From Catonia carolina (lineage: Eukaryota > Arthropoda > Insecta > Hemiptera > Achilidae), in NCBI GenBank assembly GCA_035578175.1, contig JAQMRL010000022.1, forward strand, positions 2,976,001 through 3,040,000: a stretch of 64,000 nucleotides of DNA. Direction: 5' to 3'. Below are positions 25,148 to 37,329 of this stretch, piece after piece. Position numbers and translations under genes: made by a program. Under the pieces are notes generated by a model. It was not told the origin of the DNA and did no database searches. It was given only the letters and a program-made list of their open reading frames with translations. Position 1 is the first letter of the stretch; each line of letters opens with the position of its first letter.

Positions 25148-26359
25148 CCCTTTGCGCTTTCCTGTCCAGCATTGCAGGCCACGGTGTTCTGTCCTTACAC
25201 TCTGATTTTGTATTGGGTAGTTTGTCCATGGACTCTCGTGTCCTGCATAGCAGGCCACAGTTAAATGTCTCTACAGCTCTTATTTTATTTAACCTAATTC
25301 CGCTGCACATTTCTGATTTATTTTACCAACATATAGTAAAACTGATGTTAGATGATGCCTAACTTTCAAGTTCATGTCATTTATTTATATTTTAATTTTG
25401 TTAGTTTTCAATAAGCTAATTTTATAAATGGATAATTTTTTTAAGATGATTAATAAAATTATGCAGTATCTGCTTTTATTTTAAGCAAAAATAATAAATA
25501 GCAAATGCTAAAAACAAGTTTTGAAAATAAACTTTTCATGAATTAACTTTTTGATGTTCTAGGTATTATTTTCTAAAAAAAATTTAATAAAATATGTTAG
25601 AAAATTTTAATAATATTTACTAAAAATAAAGTTGAACAATTCAAAAACATTAAGAAAACTTAAATACAAATTAACTTTTTGTGTCCTATATGTTGTTAAA
25701 AAAACATTACATGAACTCAATAATAATAAAAGAACTATCAAATATTTTTATTGTATTTTATTCGAGTTAACACAACTGCACGGATGTCATAATGAAACAG
25801 ATGAAACAGAAGTAAATATCAGATTTATTGAAACTACGTAAAAAGGAAATTCACACGTTAGATTACTCTTAGTGGAGAATGCTACCATAATATTTATTAT
25901 CAAATGAAAGATAGTTTTATGATCTATCAGTAAATAGCCAATAATATTAAATAATTCAGTAAATATACTATTAACAGCAGGATGTTTATCTTATCAGTGT
26001 TTAAGTCGTGAATAAAATTACTAACTTAATACGTCATACCAATGAAAAAAAATTGTTTTGACTAATTATTAGACTGATGTTATGGCAGGATCAGTTCTCA
26101 GAATGGCTAAAGTATTACATTATGTCTCTGAATAATTAATAATAACTTATAAACAAAGTCTGTGTGTATGTGTTCAGCATTGCAGGCCAAGAGAGCGTTC
26201 GCGGATATTGAATTTGGTTTACAATGGAGGACAGAAGAGCTGTAAACAAAAGTTATGTTAAAATAAATCAGATCTGTAGGAGGAATGATTGTGGGCTGCA
26301 TTGCAAGCCACAAGAGCTATGGGACAATTTAACAAAACACATTAGAGAGCACAAAAGGG
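25148..26359. mobile_element. Non-autonomous DNA transposon inserted in B3
   Basis: A 1212-bp segment lies between the two halves of family B copy B3. The left end is CCCTTTGCGCTTTC and the reverse of the right end is CCCTTTTGTGCTCTC. The flanks are CTAA (25144-25147) and CTGA (26360-26363), a likely 4-bp duplication with one change. Quasi-palindromic units close to GCATTGCAGGCCA occur twice near each end (25168-25182, 25241-25258, 26175-26189, 26293-26311). CCC ends with a 4-bp target duplication recall piggyBac-type elements, though those use TTAA. There is no transposase; the interior is A+T-rich. Confidence 0.65.
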
Positions 26360-26915
26360 CTGAGTATTGTAGAAAAAATGTTTGCAAAACGTTGTAGGTT
26401 TCTTTTTAATTTTATACGACTTTGATGATTTACGCTTTTTGCCATGAAATGCATTTGTTAAGGCCGCGATTTCAAACATATCTGTTACCTCAAGAGAACA
26501 GCCCAAGAATTTCAGCAGACATGCCGCCTACCCAATCTTTTAGAGCACTAAAATATAATAAATGTAGTGATCCTAAAAAAATCGTTGGAGCCGTTTTTGA
26601 GAATATATCGCTAAAACCTTGAAAATTGCACGAATAATGTATTACTTCCGGTTACTTGATTTTTATTTAAATATTTGTGTCGTGACTTCTTATGGTTCCT
26701 AACTTAAGTTTCAAGTTTCAACTTTGTACAATAATCCGTTCTTAAGACATTGTTTCACACACAGAGACATAAAGATTAATAGAAAACATATATTTTGGGT
26801 TCAAGGAGCATGGAAAGGTGTATTTTCGGGGAAAACTCGATTTGAAAAGTCGGCATGAAAACAATACTTTCCTTCTCTATAGGTCTATTTATATTCATAT
26901 AGAGTAAGAAAGAAT
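26360..26915 (+). repeat. Family B repeat copy B3, right part
   Basis: Resumes at GTAGAAAAAATGTTTGCAAA. It has the 'ccaagaatttcagcagacat' and 'ccgtttttgagaatat' blocks and ends near TATAGAGTAAGAAAGA. It lacks the second internal unit of B1. Together with 24956-25147 it makes one diverged B copy. Confidence 0.7.
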
Positions 26916-28129
26916 AAAAATTTGTGTATTTTTTTTTGAAATTGATCTGTGAATATAATTCTTTTATGTAAGTCAATAAATTTCATAAATATGTAAAATT
27001 AATTTTATTAACTAATATCTAACGTTTAAGTGTAAACAAGAACGAATGAAAAAATTAAGAGATATTAGGGTGTTAAAATTACTTTGCAACCTACTTTGAG
27101 CAAAACAGGATGAAAACAGAAAATAGTAAAGTTGTAAAATAGTCTTAACCGAATTATTTATCAGACGCAATAAATAAAAAGATTGTTTCGTAAGGATGAA
27201 CAAAAAAAATTGACAATTGTTTTCAAACACAGACAGAGTAAACCAAAGTGATTCACAGAAAACAGCGAAATATCTCAACGGAATTAAAATTTCAGAAGGG
27301 AAGATAGGATGAAGTTCAACAAAATCAAGGAGTTCAAAGGGTTTTTAAATGAGGAACCCTTTTTTTTCTCAAGAGACATAAAGAATACGAAATTGTATAA
27401 AAGAAATAGCAATAATAAATTATGTTTATTGCATCAATTCAAGAAGACAATACTAAATTTTTAAATAAAACATAAATATAATATTAAAAGTGATGTATAC
27501 ATTTTTGAATGCACAAATTATAAAACAAAGGAAAGCATTACACAAAATTGAATGAGCATCCCTACTGGATGAAACGGAATCTATGATGCATAGTAGGTCT
27601 GTCTGAAAATAGGTCTATATTTATATTATTTTGTCATATGATAAAATCTGCTAAATTAGTTTTACAATCACTTGTACGAGTAATTTGCTACTGGTCTGCT
27701 TTAAATTTATAAAACTATCAGCTCACGTCCGCCAATCAATCGCACAATAATTCTAATTTATTCTTACTTCATGATTTTTATAGTATTATTTATGAAATAT
27801 GATATACAGCTAAATAAAGAATTTCCGTCACCATAATGTCTATTCAAAACATACTGAACTTTGCAACGTCGCCACCAGAATAGTAACATAATCGAGGTGT
27901 TTTATTCACTTATTTAGCTATTTACTTTGCAAAATCTTGTTATAGCTTTTACTAATTTTTATTTTAGAATTTTTAAAGAATCCCGAAAGTGTCCTCTTCA
28001 CAACCACGTAAAAATTGTTTCAATCCGCTCGATAGAACTGTGTATTTATGAAAAAAATATTCTCCATTTAAACTACATTGGATCAAATTTTTCGTTTTTA
28101 ATCCGCGATTGAGAAAAGAAAGGGGAATC
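26916..28129. other. A+T-rich non-coding DNA
   Basis: No recognisable gene. The 88-residue minus-strand frame 27012-27278 is cysteine/phenylalanine-rich without a family match. A 'gatgaaacgg'-type short patch at 27560 is not enough to assign a repeat. Confidence 0.4.
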
Positions 28130-28262
28130 ATAAGTTGTGGTTTGCCTGTGTATCTGTCTGTGGAATCGAAGCTTCCAAACAGATGAACCGATTTTGATTT
28201 AGTTTGTTTTGTTTGAAAGGTAACTTGATCAAGAGTGTTCTTAGCTATGAAAACCAAAAAAC
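28130..28262 (+). repeat. Repeat F, left copy
   Basis: Reads GTATCTGTCTGTGGAATCG, then AACAGATGAACCGATTTTGA, then AGAGTGTTCTTAGCTA. A second direct copy lies at 28872-28990, so the pair brackets family B copy B5. I recall similar 'aaacggatgaaccgatttt' segments as common in insect repeats. Confidence 0.65.
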
Positions 28263-28269
28263 CCCAAAA

Positions 28270-28860
28270 AAGAAAAACAAAAAAATCTCTAATTGCCGCT
28301 TAAGTAAGCGTTATACAAAAGAATGTTTGAAATAAAAGTTGTATGATTTTAAATTCTCTGCAACTTTAACTGTATTACTTTTTGCGCTAAAATGCGTATT
28401 TAAGTCGCAATCTTAAAAAAAAAATTTTTTCTACGAGAGCACAGTCTCCTCAAGAATTTCAGCAGACATGGGGCCTACCCTATCTTGTAGAGCATAAATA
28501 ATTTAGTAAATGAGCCGATTTAAAAAAAATCGTAGGAGCCGTTTTTGAGAAAATAGCAAAAAAGTGAAAAATGACACGAATAAACTACTATTTCCGTTAG
28601 ACCGATTTCGATAAAAATGCTCGTGCCGGGTCCTCTAGTGGTACCTAACTTAAGTTTCAAGTTTCAAGTTCGTACGATGTTCAGTTCTTGAGACATTCAC
28701 AGACACACACACACCCAACCAATCGCTAAAAACATGTTTTTTGGGTTCAGGCGGTCTAAAAACATGTAGATCCTGTGAAAACTCGATTTCGATTAATTGA
28801 CGTGAAAATAATACTTTCCGTCCTATGTATTCATATAGGCACGAGAAAAGAGAAAAAAAC
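28270..28860 (+). repeat. Family B repeat, copy B5 (3' half)
   Basis: Begins in the second internal unit (GTAAGCGTTATACAAAAGAA) and runs to CATATAGGCACGAGAAAAG. It is followed after a short gap by an inverted partial copy, B6. Confidence 0.75.
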
Positions 28861-28871
28861 AGAATCACTAA

Positions 28872-28990
28872 TTTGTATCTGTCTGTGGAATCGTAGCTCA
28901 CAAACGGATGATCCGATTTTGATATTTTGATTTAGTTTTTATTTGGAAGGGGATTTGATTGAGAGTGTTCTTAGCTACGATTCATCAAAA
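28872..28990 (+). repeat. Repeat F, right copy
   Basis: Direct repeat of 28130-28262: GTATCTGTCTGTGGAATCG, AAACGGATGATCCGATTTTG and GAGTGTTCTTAGCTACGA. It is diverged from the left copy by substitutions and small indels. Confidence 0.65.
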
Positions 28991-28994
28991 TTGT

Positions 28995-29345
28995 TTAACC
29001 GAAAATTCATGTGAATTTTCACTTTTTAACAATTTTCTCAAAAGCGGCTCCTACGATATTTTTTAAAAAGTAGCTGTATTTAATAAATTTTTTGTGTTCT
29101 ATAAGATAGGGTATGCGCCATTTCTGCTGAAAATCTTGGGAAGCCTGTCCTCTTGTTGAAAAAAATTAAGATTGTGGCCTTACTTTATGCATTTTAGAAC
29201 AAAAATATATAATTATACACAAAGTTATAGAACAATAAAAAAAAATTACAATGTTTTCGCCAAATATATTTTTGTACAACCCCTAGTTTTAGCGAAAATT
29301 AGTGGTTTTCTTTTGTTTTTTTTTTCATGAAAATCTGTAAGAAAG
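28995..29345 (-). repeat. Family B repeat, copy B6, inverted partial
   Basis: The minus strand carries the B middle part: second internal unit, TTTTAGAACAAAAATA-like stretch, GGCGCATACCCTATCTTATA and the 'gagccgcttttgagaa' block. It faces B5 in the opposite orientation, forming a large imperfect inverted pair over 28270-29345. Confidence 0.7.
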
Positions 29346-29380
29346 TCTACCGGTATGTTTCAAAAGTATGAAAAAGAAAT

Positions 29381-29491
29381 TAAATTGAAAATTTAAAAAA
29401 CCCTGACAAAATAATCTTTAAAAGTAAAAAATAATATGTATTGGCCCTGTAATCAGGATTGCCGTCTTCGCATCGGGTGACTGCTAAGTAA
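29381..29491. repeat. Left inverted arm around the mariner-like pseudogene
   Basis: AAATTTAAAAAACCCTGAC, then TTTAAAAGTAAAAAATAATA, then ATCAGGATTGCCGTC and TGCTAAGTA. This matches, in reverse complement, 30872-30976 over about 100 bp with substitutions and small gaps. The arms may be the ends of an older element that received the transposase-bearing insertion, or its own long terminal inverted repeats. Confidence 0.65.
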
Positions 29492-29688
29492 CGGAAAAGA
29501 ACTTAGTTGTACCGGGTTGATCATGTATCGGTTTCCCCATGAGATGGAAAATTTAATTTTGATAAGTTGGTAATACTGTAATGTTGGGAGCATCACATAG
29601 AACATTCATTAGTTATCTGTAACAGTGGCTAGTGTGAGGTACGTCTCCGTGCAGTTACTATTTTTTCCTTTGTAACGGTATTTTTAAA

Positions 29689-30737
29689 ATGTTTACAGCT
29701 GAACAACAAGTTTATATGCTTCAGTTGTGGTGGGAGCATGATAAAAATACTGATAACGTACTGGAAGAATTTAGTGATAAGTATCCAGGTGTGTCGTTAC
29801 CGACTCGGTAACATTTACGAAAGAAATTTGAAAACACAGGAAGCGTATTAAATGCCCCGAAGTGTAGTCGTCCACGATCGATTTGCAATGACGATAATCT
29901 ACAAAAGGTTGCTGAAGCGTTTGTATCCAGTATAGGTGAATCAACTCATAAGGCATCTTTTGAACTAACGTTATACCGAACTAGCGTGCAAAGGATGACG
30001 AAAGAATTAAAATTGAAGCCATTTCGTTCATCTTTACTCCAAGCGCTTAATGAGTTGACAGTGACAGGCGGTTGAAATTCTGTGAGACAGTTGCTATCCG
30101 TGCAGAAGCCGATTCAACCGTTTTGCGATCAATTTTATGGTTTGATGAGGCATGTCTCAAACTCAATGGACGTAATAATCGGCATAACTGCGTGTATTGG
30201 TCGGATACGAATCTTCATATTGTAAATCAAAAAGTGTTTAATGTGCCTGGGGTTGTGGTATGGGGAGGTATTTTGAGTACTGCACTGAAAGGTCCTTTTT
30301 TGAGGGAAATGTTAACTCGGAAACTAAGTTTTAAATGCTGCAGGAAGTAGTATTTCTAGTACTTGAAAACAATCCTGTTTACAATATTTTATCGCTTATC
30401 TGCAACAAGATAACGCTCCAGCACATTTCGGTATCGAAGTTCGTGAGTTTATAAATTCCAAAGTTGATGAAAAGATTGGTCGTCGTGGTACAATCGAATG
30501 GCCTGCGCGCTCGCCAAACTTAACACTATGTGATTTTTTACTGTGGGGTATTATAAAGGAACTATTGTATTTTTCCAAGCCACAAAACCTGCACGAACTA
30601 AAAAGTTCAATTGAATTTGCATTTGGCTACGTAAATGACGATAAATTTTGTTACTGTTGAAAATTAGTGAATCAGTTTTAAGTCGTTGTATAATGTGTAT
30701 AGAGAATCATGGTGGACATTTTGAACACCTGCTATAA
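29689..30737 (+). pseudogene. DUF4817-type mariner/Tc1-superfamily transposase, dead
   Basis: It starts at ATG 29689 and stops at 30735-30737, about 350 codons, close to full length for this family. In order: N-terminal helix-turn-helix (DUF4817-like; FTAEQQVYMLQLWWE, then KYPGVSLPTR, then KFENTGSV); a second helix-turn-helix region (KASFELTLYRTSVQRM); the first catalytic block WFDEACLKLNGRNN; WGGILSTALKGPF; the second block QQDNAPAHF; and the third block EWPARSPNLTLCDFLLWG. It ends with GGHFEHLL. There are several frameshifts and stops (a TAA at 29808 in the N-terminal domain and shifts near 30070 and 30345). The third block has N where many relatives have D. Such enzymes move DNA by cut and paste at TA sites; this copy cannot. 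No clear short terminal repeats were found; the 3' side has GGGCTACTCTGTAT at 30855-30868. Confidence 0.85.
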
Positions 30738-30871
30738 CATTTTCAAGATAATATATGCAGTTCATAAAATAAATTTCGTTTTTCTCCTATTTTATGTTTC
30801 TTATTCCATTAACCATTCTTCCGATTTCCGTAAATATTGAGGAAAACGACATATGGGCTACTCTGTATTAT

Positions 30872-30976
30872 AGTACTTAGCATTACTCCGACGCAACGAC
30901 GTCAATCCTGAAGGACCGTATTATTTTTGTTACTTTTTAAAGGTGTTTTTGACGGTTTTTTAAATTTTAAATTTAA
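30872..30976. repeat. Right inverted arm around the mariner-like pseudogene
   Basis: Reverse-complement partner of 29381-29491; key blocks here are TACTTAGCA, ACGTCAATCCTGA and GACGGTTTTTTAAATTT. Confidence 0.65.
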
Positions 30977-31751
30977 TTTTTATAAATAATGATGATGGTA
31001 AACATTTATTATTTATTTAAAAAAATGTAATCTCTTTTAAGAATATTATTTAAGGAGAACATCCAGAAAGTTAAATGGTAAAAATATTCAAGCAAAATAA
31101 AGTTAAGAAGATCATTTAGAAACCCAAGTAGTGGTAAAAGTGCCACCTGTATAACGTTATTGCTGTCATTTAGAAGCAAAGAGAAAACTAATAAGTAGTT
31201 TCAAGCTCATAACACTAACCTACTTGGTTGGCTTTACAAGTGATGGAATTGTTTAACTTTTTATCTACAGAATTTTACTAACTTGATAACTGATATGATT
31301 ATTTGCCGCTAGTGAATTTCCTATAAGTAATTGTTTAATTAAATAAACTTAAAACCTAAGCACAATCGATTAAAGAATAAATTATTTTGTATCTCTACAT
31401 TAACCTACGAAATATCAAACTTGGAGGGTAATTTTCTAGTGCAATAGACAAAAAAATGGTTTTTTTTTCAATAAGAGTTGACTGTTTTCAAATATATAAA
31501 CTAAAGAAGATGATGTTACGTAATTCCCTTCTGTCTTTATTTCTTTTTATGTTTTTGAACCAGAAACATAATTAAATTGTTAAATTATCTAACAATAGAA
31601 TATTTTTATGGCTAACTTTTAACCGTAGTTATTTCTCTTGTAACAGTAAGTGTAAAGGTAGGAAATTATGTCTGAAAAGTTTATTATTTTACAGAACATT
31701 TAGTGGGTAACAGTTTCTTAGTAAATTAAAACTTAACACCCGATTTTATTC
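30977..31751. other. A+T-rich non-coding DNA
   Basis: Nothing recognised; no long open frame. Confidence 0.45.
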
Positions 31752-32394
31752 TAAAGTTCTGAAAAAAATTAACGCACCATGTAAGATTTTGGGCCAAGCC
31801 AAAAAAATAATAATTTTCTTCAACGTGCCAGGTTAAGTTCTGTTAAAAATTGTCATTCTTTATATCATAATTTTACGCATATTTAAAATACTTTCTAACA
31901 AAAACTTATAGTTGTAAATTTGATTTATGGTAACTTAATGAAAAAATAAGATAAATTAGCTTTAAAAACACAAAGTTTGATTTAAGAAAAACCGGAAGGG
32001 TTTCTCAAAAAGTTACTTACGGAAAGTTTTCCATATTTAGTTCATACATAATGTAAAAAATGAAAATGAAATGATCATTATATGATTTATAATGAATAAT
32101 TTATTTATTAACAAGTACAGCTCCCTCTTGCCTTAATTAAATCCGTCTTGGCATTCCTTGAATCAAGTTTTGAATTCCTTTCTGGTCGATTTTCTACAAT
32201 TCTTCTTTCGCCACATGACACAGCTGTTGAAGATTTACAGCATTACGTTGACGAACTCTTTTTTAAGCATAACCTAAAGGTCCTCAATAGGATTTAAGTC
32301 TGGGCTGTTGGCTGGCCAGATCAGAGGGTTAATACCTACTTCATCAAGATATTATGAAACCATTTAAAATCTTTTAAATGTTTTACCTGAACTG
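31752..32394 (-). mobile_element. Internally deleted Tc1-like transposon, copy T2
   Basis: A minus-strand copy of the same deletion derivative as 10803-11455. Its 3' end (low coordinates) is TAAAGTTCTG followed by AAAATTAACGCACCATG. Its 5' end (about 32370-32394) is a decayed terminus, CAGTTCAGGTAAAA. The end is joined directly to the transposase C-terminal block (about 32315-32290: LASQQPRLKSY-like in this copy, with the PIE glutamate kept). It is about 643 bp, with many stops. Confidence 0.75.
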
Positions 32395-35300
32395 AAATCA
32401 AAATATGAAATTTAAACAAGATTAAAATAATAGTGTGGGTGAACTGAAACACCCTTGATACTATTTAATAAAGGACTTAATCACATTTTTTTAGCAGTAC
32501 ATATTTTGTAAGAGCTATTTCTAATAGGATAGATTAAGTATTATAAAACATACGATACATATACATACAGGCGCTATATTATGTGTCTTGCACTATAGAA
32601 TGAAACTGAAAATCTCATTTTTAATGTTTGTGGATTTAGTTGGTTTCAAGTTTGACCTACTCACTAACATTTTATTCAAAAACCTATGTAGCACAGTTGA
32701 CAAAAAAAACAAACAAAATAATCAATACATCAGAACTCTGATAGTAAAAATTGATGATAAATTATTAATGAAGAAGAAAAATGACATATGAAAAAGTTAT
32801 ATTCAGTTTAAATAAAATTGTAGAAATGTTATCCCCAGAAAAATCTGTTCTATCAAAAAGAATGATCTATTAGATTATTTGTACTGTCCAAGGTTTGAAT
32901 ATCCCTCTAATTATGTAGGTGGAAACAAAATCAGGACAAGAGTTTAAACTACTGGACTCGATGCATAGAGATTTATGTAAATTTGACAATGGTATACCTA
33001 TTCGCAAGAACAGTACAAAATATGTAAACCAAATGCAAATTCTGCTGAATAAATATACAGAAGTTTATTACTTTTTAACTACTTTTATGTTTTTTAGTAA
33101 TAATGTACATTTTAGAAATAAAATACTGTAATATGTAAACCACAGTCGTATTTAATATGTGGGTAACTCCATTGTTATTAAAAAATTAAAATTGTATTAC
33201 TAAAATTAATGAACTTTTATCTTGTCTTTTTAATATTATTTTGCTTGTTATATTCATGAATAAAATAAGGTAAATAAACATAATTTACATGTACTTATGA
33301 AACCAATTACACAAATAACGTAGTATATTATCATTCCAAGTTTTTTATGAGAATAACCTCACGACACCAGTTTCTTTAATACAGTTAGTACTCTCTGAAC
33401 GATGAAGTTAGAATTATTTTATGAACACAGTTAATAAGATAAATTATATTGATACTTAAAATATACAAACAAGTTTATGAATAGCTGAAATTTAACTGTT
33501 AAATTAGGTTTCAGAAATAAAGTATTACAAAATTTGGTAAAAGCTCCTTGGTATGCAAGAAACACTGACGTGCTTGAGTACTTAAATTTTTCATTTGTTA
33601 AAGAAGAAAAACGAAGGCTCAGCAAATAATATCACGTTAAACTGTCAACAAAAATAAATCATTTGGCTCTAAATTTACTAGATAATAGTCAAACCACCAG
33701 ACGTTTGAAACGGGATCATGTCGTAACAGATTATAACGTGACAAAAACTAAAAAAAAATTAAAAATAGTTAACATAAATAATTAACAGGGTAAATATTTT
33801 ATTAATACATATGTCTTTTAACAACAACATGGAATAAAAAAGAAAAGTTAAATTGCATAAAATGTAGTTTTAGTTACTTTTTTAATGGAAGGGCTTTAAT
33901 AGAAGCCCTCTTCTTCATGATATGTTGTATTATATCATTCACTTATAGTTGCTTCTTACTGATTGTGTATGTAATTATTCAATAAAATACAAAAAAATAA
34001 TAAAAAATTACCAAAAACAAACAGCGATTACTGTTAGAAATCATTTATTACTTTAATGAACTTGGGAAGAAACCGTATTCTATTATGAGTGTAAAACAGT
34101 ATTTAACACGGAGCTTAAATTTCAATTCAGAAAATTGACAAAAAATTTGTGCCAAAAATCCACCAGTACATATCGAGGTAATAAGTCAAAGTTTAACAAA
34201 ATATATTTAAAAAAATAACATTATCGTAGGAATTAAGTCAACATTTCTGTATAAATTAGTTAATTAATGTATTTGGGGATTCCTTTCTTACCATACTAAA
34301 ATTAGATTAATTTGTTTTTTAACTAAACGAGCGATAAACTTAACGTAAACAAGGCCAATTATTATACAGTTCTATTATTTACATTATTTAAAAATTCCAG
34401 TGCTAAAGATATTCACAAAATTTTAAAGAAACTTCGTGGGTATTTAAAATAACTGCTCACAATTTTTTGATAGAAATAACTAGTAGGCCTAACACAATTT
34501 ATAATTTCAGGGTAGAGAAATTAATAAACCGGTTTACTGATTTTCCCGGTTTTACTGCACACTACATTTTTCTAAGTATTACTTTAAGGATACTGACGCC
34601 GATCTTTTAAAATATTACCTCTTTGGAAATTTAAAAAAAATAATATTTATTTCTTTAGGATATTATCTCTTTTCTGCCCCTTATAAGTAAGTGACAAAAA
34701 AATACAATGTATCCCTTTCGTCGGTATTACTAAGATAATGTATATGTAACAACTTTGGAATTGCAGATATTCAGGAAGGTGTAGAAATAAAATTTGTATT
34801 TGTAGGGTGGTCCCCTTTTTTACTTCGTAGAAGCAATTGATCAAAATACAAAAGCTTTAATTATTTTGTTCAGTCTCAATGTTACCAATGTGCCAAATTT
34901 CAGCTCTCTGAATAATCGGGGGTTTAAATAATCAGTGTTGAGTGTACTACATAGGGATGATTATATTTTGATACAAGTACGAGTATTATTACAGTTTCCT
35001 ATTTTCACAAAGCGATTTTTCTATGCTTTCAAAATCATAATTAATGACAAAATAAGTTTAATTAATATGCAGATTAACTAGGCAGGTTATTGTGATTAAA
35101 TATTACGTTCAAAAGGATATTAACTATATTCAATTAAATTACATTAGTATTTATCAATACTGTGAACTTTAACAAAACTTACAAAGTTCGGTTTTGTGAA
35201 GTATTACAAGAGGGAACTTGATAAGTACAATTTCCTTATAATTATCCAATAAGTTTCATAAGCAATTATAATATTATTCCTTTAAGTAAAGGTAACAAGG

Positions 35301-36364
35301 TTTAAAGTTCAAATACTGCTTAAATTTGAAATAAAAATAACCTATCACTGCATTGTTATACGTATACGGTGTTAGCTACAATTATGTCAGTAGGTCACTG
35401 CAGTGAGTGTCGTATTGTACTTTATTTACAGATGTGGGTCTACGTAAATGATCAGAAATAATACAATCGACAGTTATAAAAATAACAATAAAAAACAGAT
35501 TTAGTTTTCTTGAAGTAAAATATAGCATTTCAAAATTTTTGTTATACACAAGTAGGTATTGTAATTTAAGCAAAAATATCGTGCCAGTTTAGTAGCGATG
35601 TTCGATATTGAATACGATCGGAGAGGACAGAACTGAGAACAGAAGAAGAAAGGAAGCAGTTTGCCGCATGGCAGGAGATAAGGGAGGATTTGTCTCTGTA
35701 ATGTGTGTCTTCATTATTTATTGACTGGTACGCCTGCCCCAATCCTCTTATCATGCGAGACATTACTCTTGAACTGGTAGGGAAATTATCGTTTCACTAT
35801 TGCTTCTAGGACTAACCTTAGAACTTGGAACCGAATTCAGTAGGCAAAGACTCTAAAGAACATTTACTAGTCACAAAGTAAAATTTTTCATCCATAAGAT
35901 ATAACTTTTATATATTTTCCAACACTTCTTTTCTTTTATTAATGTTATTTTTTGCATTTTAAACGAAGGCTAAGATTGCTTCTTTACTAAATAACATACG
36001 TCGTACGTTATGAATAGAAAGTTATTTTTTAAACAATATAACGCGCATTAATATTTTATTTGTAGATAAAAACATGTCGTTTTCCTCATAAATTATAACC
36101 ATTATTTTAAATAATATATTAAAGAAATAGCGTTCATGAACTGATTTTACAAAAAAAATATGGATTAGAATTTTGATGTGAATCTAATACTGTTATATGA
36201 CCAGAAAAGTATTACAGTTAGTTTAGATAGATTGGTCAATCAATCAACACCAGGTGCATGTACGAAACTTGTATACAGCGTTTCAAGAAAAATTCTTAGT
36301 TCCAATAATTATTCTTATAGATTAATAAGTTTAATTTTTTAGTTTATTTAAAGTCACACAAACA
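32395..36364. other. Long A+T-rich stretch, no gene
   Basis: Many short frames but no recognisable protein. At 35600-35700 the plus strand is purine-rich and one frame gives a 28-residue charged peptide with no splice context. A short hairpin lies at 33888-33914 (GAAGGGCTTT...AGCCCTCTTC). No repeat family member was found. Confidence 0.4.
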
Positions 36365-36505
36365 GCTTGGTTATTAGTGACTAAGGTTGGTTGTGTAACT
36401 GGAACGATGGGTTTGACTTATTATAATTTTCAGACGTTAGCCGAGAATCAAACCCGGGACCATCGCGTTGCAGACTAGTGCAAAACCACTACGCTACAAA
36501 TGTAG
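36365..36505 (-). mobile_element. tRNA-derived SINE2 copy
   Basis: The minus strand starts TTGTAGCGTAGTGGTTTTGC (box A-like) and has the B-box-like GGTTTGATTCT. It continues to a body containing TAGTCACTAATAACCAAGC and GTGACTTTAAA, shared with 46175-46320 and 130-306. Confidence 0.7.
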
Positions 36506-37329
36506 CTAAAGTATATATCATATTTTATTTCATTATCCATAAAACCCAATTCAGATTTTCAAAACAGAAATATCTGTTCATTAGTCTACATTATGAGATG
36601 TGATCAGGAATACATTGTAGGTTTGTGATTATTAAAATATTTAACAGTACGATTCCTTTTAAAGTTTTCTACTTTTAGAAGAAGGCATATCTTAAATTTA
36701 TAAAGGCACAGAGTAAAGAAAGAGAAAACTGAACTCATATCCCTTGGGTTAAGGTTTTAATATTAATCTGTAAAGAAGAACTTTGTACACTAGAAACATC
36801 GTACAAGGGCGAATTACTGAAAATGTAACCCCAATAAAACTTTTCTAAATGTCAAAAAAAGAAGAATTTTTAAGTGTTAAGTACTTCAATTCATTATATT
36901 TCTAAACGTTATAATGTTGAATAATGTTATTATAAGTTATAGTAATTTTACAAATTGTCAAAAGAATTTGCTATATTTCATGACATTTTCTTTTCATGAA
37001 ACCGTATCTTTTTAATACCTAACTATAACTGTAATTTTCTTGGATAAGGAATCAGAAATCGATATTTTGAAAATTTAAACATTTCTAAAGCTCTTGTGAA
37101 CTATAAAACTATATTACCTAAAATAGTTAAAAAACTGCTATTCTAAAATAGTTACAAAACTGCCATTCTGTTGTCTTTAGTTCTATAATTCAATAAATAA
37201 CTGCAATACTCAAAGACCGTATGTGTGTACACAAACGCTTTATGTTCAGCTACAGGATGTAGCTGTGAAATCGTGTTCTGATTCAGAGCTCTTTTACAAA
37301 ATTAATAACTTATAATTCTTTAGCGAAGC
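36506..37329. other. A+T-rich non-coding DNA
   Basis: Nothing recognised before the RNase H relic. The last ~120 bases may hold a more decayed upstream part of that relic, but I cannot read it reliably. Confidence 0.35.

Noticed and set aside
25095..25362. Overlapping 71- and 83-residue frames
   Set aside because: They span the junction between family B and the inserted DNA transposon and include its subterminal repeats, so they are not a host gene.
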